A stretch of 12,701 nucleotides of DNA from contig CAYYGL010000142.1 in NCBI GenBank assembly GCA_964471235.1, forward strand, positions 1-12,701, written 5' to 3'. Position 1 is the first letter of the stretch. Each line of letters opens with the position of its first letter. The notes under the pieces are model-generated. The model had not been told where the DNA came from. It ran no database searches and saw only the letters and a list, made by a program, of their open reading frames with translations. A program made the position numbers and the translations under genes. Below are positions 7,093 to 12,701 of this stretch, piece after piece. The stretch is from CAYYGL01 sp964471235 (GTDB taxonomy: Bacteria; Calditrichota; Calditrichia; RBG-13-44-9; J075).

Positions 7093-8330
7093 AAAAGAGT
7101 CCCTTTTTCTATGGTTTTGGCTAAATCGCGAACCGCCCGGAACAATTGGGCGGTCTTATCGGTAAACGCCACCTGACGACGCGCCATGACAGCCCCGGCA
7201 ACCTCAAGAGCCTTTTCGAATTGGTAAGCGGTTAACCCCTCGGCACCGCCCCAGGAAAAAGAAGGCACAAACTTCGGCGGCATGCCGGCACCGAAAATAT
7301 TGCAATTCACCCCGACCACCGTTCCGGTATTAAACATGGTGTTGATGGCGCATTTGGAATGATCGCCCATCATTAACCCGACAAACTGTAAACCGGTACG
7401 GACAGGCTTCCCGTTTACCAACACCGTTACCGTGCCGTAATTATTCTTCAAATCGGAGTTATTGGTATCGGCGCCTAAATTCACCCAACTGCCCAGGTAG
7501 GCATGCCCTAAAAATCCCTCATGTTGTTTGTTGGAATAATCAAGTATGATACTTTCCTCTACCTCCCCGCCTATTTTGCAGACCGCGCCGATAGAAGTGT
7601 TCTCATAAATTTTTGCCCCAATTTTAATAATCGATTTCTGCCCGATGTAAAGGGGACCTTCCAGCACCGCATTTGCCATTACCGTTGCCCCGTCATCAAT
7701 CCACACGGGACCGTGGGTAGCATCTATCACCACACCGGGATAAATGCGGGCGGTAGGGGCAACCATCACCCGGTCTTTCTCCAATACATGCACCCCTTCC
7801 TCAATTCTTCCGGAAATACCACCGGGATTTGCCCATCGTTTAAAATCCCGGGTAATCTCCTCGCCGTTTAGTTCGATGGCGTCCCAGGGATAGCGGATGA
7901 ATGTAGCCTTGTGGGATACCGGCTGGAATTTCTTGAGGACTATTTCGGAATCTACCATGTTTAAATCGGGAAGGAAACAGTTCCGCACGCTCTTTCCATT
8001 GCCACGAAATGCCAGCACTTTCTTTTCCGTTGCCAGTGCCTGCCCGTTTTTCAGAGCGTTCAGAGGTTGCAGATCCGTGTCATCCATCACCCAGCGCCCG
8101 TTGATCAGGAGGTAGTCCTCCCGTTCATCCCAGTCAAGAATACATTTTTCCGGGGTAAGGTAATAGTTGGTCAGGTAGGTTCTGGCTGTAAAGCAGCAAT
8201 CACTCCCCAGGAGGCGGCAAATCTTTTCTTGCAGGGTGACCGCACCCACTCGTAGTTCCCATACCGGGCGAAAATATACCAGGGGGAGCAGATTAACAAA
8301 ATCCCGGTCTTCAAATAAAACCACCTTCAT
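7089..8330 (-). CDS. GlmU-like putative sugar nucleotidyltransferase with left-handed beta-helix
   Basis: A 413-residue cytoplasmic protein of the alternative GlmU family seen in Bacteroidota and relatives, proposed to act as UDP-N-acetylglucosamine diphosphorylase and/or glucosamine-1-phosphate acetyltransferase. The N-terminal part carries RPVWELRVGAVTLQEK (21-36), the conserved patch of this family, in place of the LAAGxGTRM loop of classical GlmU. From about 180 to 360 there are hexapeptide-like repeats (VMVAPTARIYPGVVI, AVLEGPLYIG, SIIKIGAKI), with an acetyltransferase-like NLGADTNNSDLKNNYG (284-299) and GDHSKCAINTMFNTGTVVG (322-340). ATG has GGGGTG (8336-8341) 5 nt upstream. It is first of the three-gene operon. 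Exact sugar and whether both activities exist are not determined. Confidence 0.85.
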   Translation of the reverse strand: MKVVLFEDRDFVNLLPLVYFRPVWELRVGAVTLQEKICRLLGSDCCFTARTYLTNYYLTPEKCILDWDEREDYLLINGRWVMDDTDLQPLNALKNGQALATEKKVLAFRGNGKSVRNCFLPDLNMVDSEIVLKKFQPVSHKATFIRYPWDAIELNGEEITRDFKRWANPGGISGRIEEGVHVLEKDRVMVAPTARIYPGVVIDATHGPVWIDDGATVMANAVLEGPLYIGQKSIIKIGAKIYENTSIGAVCKIGGEVEESIILDYSNKQHEGFLGHAYLGSWVNLGADTNNSDLKNNYGTVTVLVNGKPVRTGLQFVGLMMGDHSKCAINTMFNTGTVVGVNCNIFGAGMPPKFVPSFSWGGAEGLTAYQFEKALEVAGAVMARRQVAFTDKTAQLFRAVRDLAKTIEKGTLL

Positions 8331-8357
8331 GTCTACACCCCAGTTTATCCTAACTTA

Positions 8358-8382
8358 AATTCATCGGCTGTTTTGATGAATT
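8358..8382. promoter_or_regulatory. Perfect 8-9-8 inverted repeat upstream of GlmU-like operon
   Basis: AATTCATC (8358-8365) and GATGAATT (8375-8382) are exact inverted repeats with a 9-nt spacer, 27 nt upstream of the GlmU-like start. It may be an operator or a leader hairpin. A closely related repeat sits ahead of exbB at 10741-10763. I could not identify a convincing -35/-10 pair around it. Confidence 0.4.
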
Positions 8383-8403
8383 CGGACAGAAAATCATCCG
8401 GTT

Positions 8404-8435
8404 AAAAAAAAAGCAGTGCCGAACACACTGCTTTT
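8404..8435 (-). terminator. Intrinsic terminator of the exbB-exbD-exbD-tonB operon
   Basis: Read on the - strand, AAAAGCAGTG, a 7-nt loop and CACTGCTTTT form a perfect 10-bp stem (8409-8418 with 8426-8435) that runs into nine consecutive Ts (8412 down to 8404). It lies about 65 nt after the tonB stop and before the GlmU-like operon, separating the two transcripts. The A/T ends of the stem give it a weaker bidirectional potential. Confidence 0.9.
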
Positions 8436-8500
8436 GTAGGAACGAAAATTAATTTGTTGTGAATTGCTTATTGCTGCTGTTGTGTCCTGATGGTTAAAGA

Positions 8501-9142
8501 TCAATTCTTCAGTTTAAAGGTGAAGGGGATGCTCATCCAGACCTTAACGTATTTATCTCGCTGTTTGCCGGGTTTAAACTTAAACTGTTTGGCAGCGGCA
8601 ATGGCAGCATCATCTAACAGGGGGTGAGATTTTAAGACCTCAACTTTTTCCACATCACCTTTGGTATTCACCAGGACTTTCAAGACCACCGTTCCCTCGA
8701 TACCGGCTTTCTTTGCCAATTCCGGGTATTCAGCCTGCACCCGTTTAATCACTTCCGGTTTTTCGGAGAGGGCATAAAAGGGCACAATCGGCTCTTCTTC
8801 TTCCGGTGGGGGCGGAAGTTCTTCCATCGGTTTGGTAAAATCTATCTCGGTTTCCTCGATGGTTAAATCCTCGGGGATATCCTCATCCTCCGATTCGACC
8901 GGAATTTTGGGAAGTGCCGGAGGAGGTGGCTTTTGTAACTGTTTGGTGGGCGGTATATCCTGCACCTCAATCTTGGTATCAATGGTCTTTTGCAGTTTTA
9001 CCCCGGACTCAAACTTTTTAAATGCATAAAAAAGCCCAATTAAAAAGACCAGGGTGATAACCAATGCAGCTTCAAACCACTTGGGGTAGCGTAATTTTAC
9101 ATCTACCTCCGGGTTTTTATAAATTAATTGTTTATGAGCCAT
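8501..9142 (-). CDS. tonB: TonB-family energy transducer
   Basis: Links the proton-driven ExbB/ExbD motor in the inner membrane to TonB-dependent receptors in the outer membrane. The 213 residues show a short cytoplasmic N terminus, one membrane segment (about 22-41), a proline- and acid-rich periplasmic linker (about 62-120, with PPPP and EEEE runs) and a C-terminal TonB domain (about 130-212) with the typical AEYPELAKKAGIEGTV start. The linker is short. I take the ATG at 9142 because AGGAGG (9152-9157) lies 9 nt upstream; an in-frame TTG at 9151 abuts that site directly and is unlikely. It is last of four genes, 14 bp after the second exbD, whose TAA stop provides the first base of the ribosome binding site, and is followed by a strong terminator. 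Confidence 0.93.
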   Translation of the reverse strand: MAHKQLIYKNPEVDVKLRYPKWFEAALVITLVFLIGLFYAFKKFESGVKLQKTIDTKIEVQDIPPTKQLQKPPPPALPKIPVESEDEDIPEDLTIEETEIDFTKPMEELPPPPEEEEPIVPFYALSEKPEVIKRVQAEYPELAKKAGIEGTVVLKVLVNTKGDVEKVEVLKSHPLLDDAAIAAAKQFKFKPGKQRDKYVKVWMSIPFTFKLKN

Positions 9143-9156
9143 AAAAAACAACCTCC

Positions 9157-9573
9157 TTAACCTGCCGGGATAGCAGAATAATTAATTCTCAAGGTATTCG
9201 CTTTCCGGAGTTCCTGCTGAACATCCGTTACAGTCCCCATGTCGGCTTTCTTGTCAACTTTTAAAGAGATAACCAACATTGGATCCTGTGCCAGCTTATT
9301 ATACGCAATCAGTCGCAACTCATCTAATTTCTTCACGGTCACATCATCGATCACGACACGCCCTTTTTCGTCCACCCAGATGGTGGAAACATGCCGTTTG
9401 GTCGGCAATTTCTCTACCATTTTGGCATCCGGTAATTCCACTTTTAAACCGGAATATTGTCGTAAAACAGTGGTCACCATAAAGAATATTAATAACTGGA
9501 AAATAATATCCGGCATGGATGCCGTCGGTATTCCAATTTTTAACTCGCTTTTTCTCTGGATTTTGACAGCCAT
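9157..9573 (-). CDS. exbD: ExbD/TolR-type biopolymer transport protein (second copy)
   Basis: Periplasmic-facing partner of ExbB with one N-terminal membrane helix, 138 residues. The conserved proton-pathway aspartate is Asp22 in SMPDIIFQLLIFFMV, and the periplasmic part starts at the LKVELPDA stretch (43-50). It differs clearly from the first ExbD: it has Met-Pro before the Asp where the first has Leu-Ala, and a longer middle region. ATG is preceded by AGGAG (9579-9583) at 5 nt. About 100 bp with no terminator separate it from the first exbD, so cotranscription is likely. Paired non-identical ExbDs are common in this operon type and may form a mixed ExbD dimer (inference). Confidence 0.92.
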   Translation of the reverse strand: MAVKIQRKSELKIGIPTASMPDIIFQLLIFFMVTTVLRQYSGLKVELPDAKMVEKLPTKRHVSTIWVDEKGRVVIDDVTVKKLDELRLIAYNKLAQDPMLVISLKVDKKADMGTVTDVQQELRKANTLRINYSAIPAG

Positions 9574-9673
9574 AAATTCTCCTGCTTCTCCTTATTCATC
9601 ACAGCAACGCCAAAGAAGCTTATTGGGTTATCAGTTTAGTTAGTAAAAACCCGTTACGGAATTTCTTACCCTA

Positions 9674-10081
9674 TTATGTCTCTTCAGGTTCCGCAATAGA
9701 TATACGAGTCGCTCCGGCACGTTTCAATTGATCCAGCACCTTGATATAGACTTCGTATTTTGTACCACGGGTCGTCTTTAATGAGACAATCAACTTATCA
9801 TTTTTTTGCAGTTTTTCTCGAATGATATCGGAAATATCCCGAACTTCAACCGGCTTATTATCCAGTAATACATTGCCCTCATCATTGATCAATAGATTGG
9901 TAATGTTTTTCGGGTTAATTTTGACCTCTTCGGACTTCATGGGGGGAAGTACCAGGTCTAACCCTTTATCCACATCAATCGTAGTCGCTACCAGAAAAAA
10001 AATCAGCAGCAAGAAGGCAATATCCGCCAGGGATGAAGAGGGAATTTCCACATCTTCTTTATTTCTTTTCTTTAACGCCAT
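9674..10081 (-). CDS. exbD: ExbD/TolR-type biopolymer transport protein (first copy)
   Basis: A 135-residue single-helix inner-membrane protein that works with ExbB to turn proton flow into motion of TonB. The helix contains SSSLADIAFLLLIFFLVATT with the essential aspartate at position 20, followed by the family's GLDLVLPP (40-47). The rest is the small periplasmic domain, with a DNKPVEVRDISDIIRE segment of the usual ExbD fold. The ATG has AAAGG 8 nt upstream. It starts 31 bp after exbB ends. ExbD and TolR are hard to tell apart by sequence; the adjacent tonB favours ExbD. Confidence 0.94.
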   Translation of the reverse strand: MALKKRNKEDVEIPSSSLADIAFLLLIFFLVATTIDVDKGLDLVLPPMKSEEVKINPKNITNLLINDEGNVLLDNKPVEVRDISDIIREKLQKNDKLIVSLKTTRGTKYEVYIKVLDQLKRAGATRISIAEPEET

Positions 10082-10112
10082 GTTGTCAGCCTTTGCTCAT
10101 CAGTTTTGGGGA

Positions 10113-10724
10113 TTATCCTTCCTTATAATCGATTAATGTATCCACTAATTCGGCGGAAGCTTCTTCCATGTCAATGATAAGTTTATCTATCCGAGAAGTG
10201 GAGAGATTGTAGAACAACTGGATGGTCATTGCCACAATCAAGCCGAACAGGGTGGTCAACAATGCCTGGGAGATACCCCCTGCCACAATTGCCGGTGAAA
10301 TATCATTCGCTGTTTTGATGGCGTCAAATGCAACGATCATCCCCCAGACGGTCCCGGTAAACCCTAACAAGGGAGCCACCACAATGATAAATCCTAACCA
10401 GATCAACCCTCTTTCTAAAAACGCCATTTCAATAGAAGCGGCGTTGGTAATGGCCTTTTCCGCTCCTTCAATGCCATCCTTAGCCCGGATTAACCCGGCA
10501 TGCAATATGGTAGCAACAGGTCCGCGAGTGTTTTCACAAATTTCCAGCGCACTGTTAATACCACCTTCTTTTAGAGCATTCCGAATGCCCACCATAAACT
10601 TCCTTGTATTTACACCGACTCGGAATAATGTAAATACTTTCGCAATACCTATCGCTAATCCAAATATCCACAGGATTAAGATGGGATGCATAAAACCGCC
10701 ACCTTGATTATACAATTCAACCAT
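10113..10724 (-). CDS. exbB: ExbB/TolQ-type proton channel protein
   Basis: Inner-membrane member of the MotA/TolQ/ExbB family that forms the pentameric channel around ExbD. The 203 residues contain three membrane segments (about 13-35, 107-130, 150-173), a cytoplasmic loop between the first two, and the two family signatures APLLGFTGTVWGMI (117-130) and GISQALLTTLFGLIVA (150-165). ATG follows GAGGAGG (10734-10740) at 9 nt. It is the first gene of the exbB-exbD-exbD-tonB operon and has a strong promoter just upstream. Confidence 0.95.
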   Translation of the reverse strand: MVELYNQGGGFMHPILILWIFGLAIGIAKVFTLFRVGVNTRKFMVGIRNALKEGGINSALEICENTRGPVATILHAGLIRAKDGIEGAEKAITNAASIEMAFLERGLIWLGFIIVVAPLLGFTGTVWGMIVAFDAIKTANDISPAIVAGGISQALLTTLFGLIVAMTIQLFYNLSTSRIDKLIIDMEEASAELVDTLIDYKEG

Positions 10725-10740
10725 AGATTAGAGCCTCCTC

Positions 10741-10763
10741 AATTCATGTTTGATGGATGAATT
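10741..10763. promoter_or_regulatory. Inverted repeat in the exbB leader
   Basis: AATTCAT (10741-10747) and ATGAATT (10757-10763) are exact inverted repeats with a 9-nt spacer. On the - strand the repeat lies between the predicted transcription start and the exbB ribosome binding site, which it abuts. It could be a small leader stem or an operator. It does not look like a Fur box. Confidence 0.35.
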
Positions 10764-10779
10764 CATTTAAATTCGGCAA

Positions 10780-10808
10780 ATATTACGGATTTGAACCTAA
10801 AAAGTCAA
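10780..10808 (-). promoter_or_regulatory. Sigma70-type promoter of the exbB operon
   Basis: On the - strand TTGACT (10808-10803) is followed after exactly 17 bp by TAATAT (10785-10780), each matching the consensus at 5 of 6 positions. The predicted start lies near 10773, giving a leader of about 49 nt ahead of exbB. The surrounding sequence is AT-rich, as expected upstream of an active promoter. Confidence 0.65.
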
Positions 10809-10896
10809 TATTTTTTTCTTTACCCTGCCGGCTTTTTTATTTACAAATTTATGATATATTAATAATTACAGCGGGTGGTTGTGATTTAGAAATGGC

Positions 10897-10940
10897 GACG
10901 GGTGCCATAGCGAGCTTTACGCCCGCTGATTGCACCCGTC
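10897..10940. promoter_or_regulatory. GC-rich long hairpin after the ctp stop
   Basis: GACGGGTGC (10897-10905) pairs perfectly with GCACCCGTC (10932-10940). Inside, AGCGAGC (10909-10915) pairs with GCCCGCT (10921-10927) apart from one mismatch (a G-U pair in the - strand RNA) around a 5-nt loop. The island is GC-rich in an otherwise AT-rich spacer, 15 nt beyond the protease stop. There is no T tract on either side, so it is not a standard terminator. It may stabilise the 3' end, act as a factor-dependent stop or be a dispersed repeat. Confidence 0.5.
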
Positions 10941-10955
10941 CCCGCAGATGAAGTT

Positions 10956-12557
10956 TTATTTTAACATGGCTAATTTTTTGGCTTCATCAAATAACGACAT
11001 TGCTTTTAAGAATTGATGATCTTTATGAAGGATGACATAGTAATATCCATCATTCTCCCAAAAATGCCGTGCGATTTCTGCCTTGAGGCGTAGTTTGATG
11101 AAGTCGATATCTTTCTCGAAGTCCTCATTATGAAATTTGACGCCTTTATCCCGACAGTATTTCCGAAAATCTTTCAAGACCTCGGGAGAAATCTCAAATG
11201 CACTCTGGAATTGTTCTAACGAGGTCTTTAATTCCGGGTGATGAGCGGTATAATCGGTGGTAAACTCAAAGAAGAGTCGTTTCCGGAGAAATTTATTGGT
11301 CATTTGAGGTACTTTTGAGAAAGAAGTGTTTTTGATATAAACATCCGGTTGAATTCCACCGCCACCATAGACTTCCCGATGTCTTTCCAGGGTGTAATAA
11401 AGCGGACGATGTTTTAAACTGTCCTCACTTGCCCAGGTGGAATCCGGAATCTCGCTGTAATATTCTTCCAGCTTCTTACCCTTGTAATTCCGTTGAATGC
11501 AACGTCCTGAGGGGGTGTAATATTTGGCTGTGGTAATTCTTACCTGCGAACCGTCCTGCAAACGAAATTGTTTTTGCACCAATCCCTTGCCAAAGCTGTT
11601 TTCTCCCACAATCAGCCCCCGGTCGTAATCCTGAATTGCCCCGGCAACAATCTCCGATGCCGAAGCCGACCCCCGGTTGATTAAAACGATTAAGGGATAG
11701 TTGCGGACGATTCTACGACCGAATTGATCGGCATAGTATTCTTCATCGATGCGTTGGGAACGTCCTTTGGTGTAAACAATTAAGCGATGACCGGGCACAA
11801 ATTTGCCTGCCATTTTCACTGCTTCGTGCAAATATCCTCCGGAATTCCATCGCAAATCCAACACCAGTCGCTTGAGATGATGCTTCTCCAGGTCCTCTAA
11901 CCTCTCTTCCAGTTCTTTGGCGGTGATGGCAGCAAATCGATTTACCCAGATATAGCCGGTGGAGTCATCTACCATAAAACTTGCCGTAATCGTGGAAATG
12001 GGAATTACATCCCGGGTGATGGTCAGATCAAACGGTTCTTCTACTCCTTCCCGAACAATGGTCACATCTACGGTTGTGCCCTTGGGACCTTTTAATTTTT
12101 TGGGAACTTCATCCCGGGAAATCCCGATGGCAGATTTTCCGTTGATCTTGATGATCTTATCACCTGCCTGAATTCCCAGTTTATCAGACGGAGAACCGGG
12201 TATGGGGGCGATGACGGTCAGATAGCCATCAATCACATCGAATTGTATGCCGATACCTTCGTATTCACCACTGAAACTTTCTTCATTTTCTTTGGCTTTC
12301 TTGGGAGGGATGTACACCGAATGGGGATCCAATTTTTCCAACATACCGGAAATAGCCCCTTCGATTGCGGTGTCCCAATCGATATCTTCCACATAATACA
12401 TCTGTGCCAGTTGAATCACTTTGTATAACTTGGTCAGTTGCGTCTGGATATTATGATTGACATCTGCAAAAACCTGTCGGGACAGGAGAAACCCGATAAT
12501 ACTGAAGAATACGATACCCAATACGATTAGCGTTGAGTTGCGCCGTTTCTTTGCCAT
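10956..12557 (-). CDS. C-terminal processing peptidase, S41 family, with PDZ domain
   Basis: Membrane-anchored periplasmic serine protease of the CtpA/Prc family, which trims or degrades proteins from their C termini. The 533 residues have a basic start and one hydrophobic anchor (about 9-29), a PDZ domain (about 95-175, with GIGIQF at 101-106 and GSPSDKLGIQAGDKI at 121-135), DLRWNSGG (234-241) and the catalytic dyad Ser299 (RGSASASE) and Lys324 (SFGKGLVQ), 25 residues apart as in characterised members, with Gln328 nearby. A charged extension of about 120 residues follows the protease core, longer than in minimal CtpA proteins. I chose the ATG at 12557, which has GGAGG 8 nt upstream, over an in-frame TTG at 12596 without a good site. 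It is upstream of, and codirectional with, the exb operon, which has its own promoter. Confidence 0.95.
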   Translation of the reverse strand: MAKKRRNSTLIVLGIVFFSIIGFLLSRQVFADVNHNIQTQLTKLYKVIQLAQMYYVEDIDWDTAIEGAISGMLEKLDPHSVYIPPKKAKENEESFSGEYEGIGIQFDVIDGYLTVIAPIPGSPSDKLGIQAGDKIIKINGKSAIGISRDEVPKKLKGPKGTTVDVTIVREGVEEPFDLTITRDVIPISTITASFMVDDSTGYIWVNRFAAITAKELEERLEDLEKHHLKRLVLDLRWNSGGYLHEAVKMAGKFVPGHRLIVYTKGRSQRIDEEYYADQFGRRIVRNYPLIVLINRGSASASEIVAGAIQDYDRGLIVGENSFGKGLVQKQFRLQDGSQVRITTAKYYTPSGRCIQRNYKGKKLEEYYSEIPDSTWASEDSLKHRPLYYTLERHREVYGGGGIQPDVYIKNTSFSKVPQMTNKFLRKRLFFEFTTDYTAHHPELKTSLEQFQSAFEISPEVLKDFRKYCRDKGVKFHNEDFEKDIDFIKLRLKAEIARHFWENDGYYYVILHKDHQFLKAMSLFDEAKKLAMLK

Positions 12558-12625
12558 TAAAATTACCTCCGGATAATTAATAATTTTCGTGAACAACTAC
12601 GTTAACTTTTCATCCATCTAACAAG

Positions 12626-12659
12626 TTCAGGTAAACAATACGGTTAAATTTTACCTGAA
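12626..12659. promoter_or_regulatory. Perfect 10-14-10 inverted repeat upstream of the S41 protease
   Basis: TTCAGGTAAA (12626-12635) and TTTACCTGAA (12650-12659) are exact inverted repeats with a 14-nt spacer, beginning 68 nt upstream of the protease ATG. On the - strand a TAAAAT (possible -10) overlaps one arm, so a binding protein could block the promoter. No family can be assigned from the motif alone. Confidence 0.45.
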
Positions 12660-12701
12660 ACTGTAATTACGCTTAACACGGAATAAAGTTTTGATGCTCC
12701 G

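Noticed and set aside
9143..9151. TTG start extending TonB by three residues
   Set aside because: It touches the AGGAGG site directly; the ATG at 9142 has correct spacing.
10774..10785. Bacteroidota-type -7 element (TAnnTTTG) at the exb promoter
   Set aside because: The sequence TAATATTTG has one base too many between TA and TTTG; the sigma70-type reading with a 17-bp spacer fits better.
12558..12596. TTG start extending the S41 protease by 13 residues
   Set aside because: No good ribosome binding site, and the extension would overlap the strong GGAGG site of the ATG at 12557.

Overview
The window is ordinary bacterial chromosome from a Gram-negative organism. It carries a TonB-ExbB-ExbD energy-transduction operon, an LD-carboxypeptidase and a 'reduced' GlmU-like protein of the kind I associate with the Bacteroidota/Chlorobiota/Calditrichota (FCB) side of the tree. 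That placement is inference from protein style only; I cannot name a genus. No phage, transposon, CRISPR, tRNA or rRNA gene is visible. One run of 100 Ns (3306-3405) marks a scaffold join, so this is a draft or metagenome-type assembly.

Layout, left part (+ strand). Positions 1-522 hold no convincing gene, but contain terminator-like and nested inverted repeats, a plausible promoter and a leader hairpin just ahead of leuS. leuS (leucyl-tRNA synthetase, 523-2994) is followed by about 450 bp of non-coding sequence. This contains four tandem 15-bp ACTGA-rich units and the N gap, whose flanks carry the same 55-bp sequence. Next is a 509-residue membrane protein (3445-4974). It joins a phytol/dolichol-kinase-type CTP-dependent kinase domain to a DUF92 (VTE6/TMEM19-type) domain, a possible two-step isoprenoid-alcohol salvage enzyme. 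This is the most interesting gene here.

Middle (- strand, read from 8330 down to 5189). A likely three-gene operon holds a GlmU-like nucleotidyltransferase/left-handed beta-helix protein, a ROK-family sugar kinase (overlapping it by the ATGA motif) and an LD-carboxypeptidase (S66). Together they suggest amino-sugar activation and murein turnover. A perfect 8-9-8 inverted repeat lies just upstream.

Right part (- strand, read from 12557 down to 8404). A C-terminal processing protease (S41, PDZ domain, Ser/Lys dyad) comes first. It is followed by a GC-rich hairpin, then a strong sigma70-like promoter driving exbB-exbD-exbD-tonB, which closes with a clear intrinsic terminator at 8404-8435. The Exb/Ton genes would form one inner-membrane proton-driven complex powering outer-membrane receptors.

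I found no defence island or obviously new multi-gene system. The points worth following are the kinase-kinase fusion, the artefactual gap, and several unexplained inverted repeats and hairpins in the intergenic regions.
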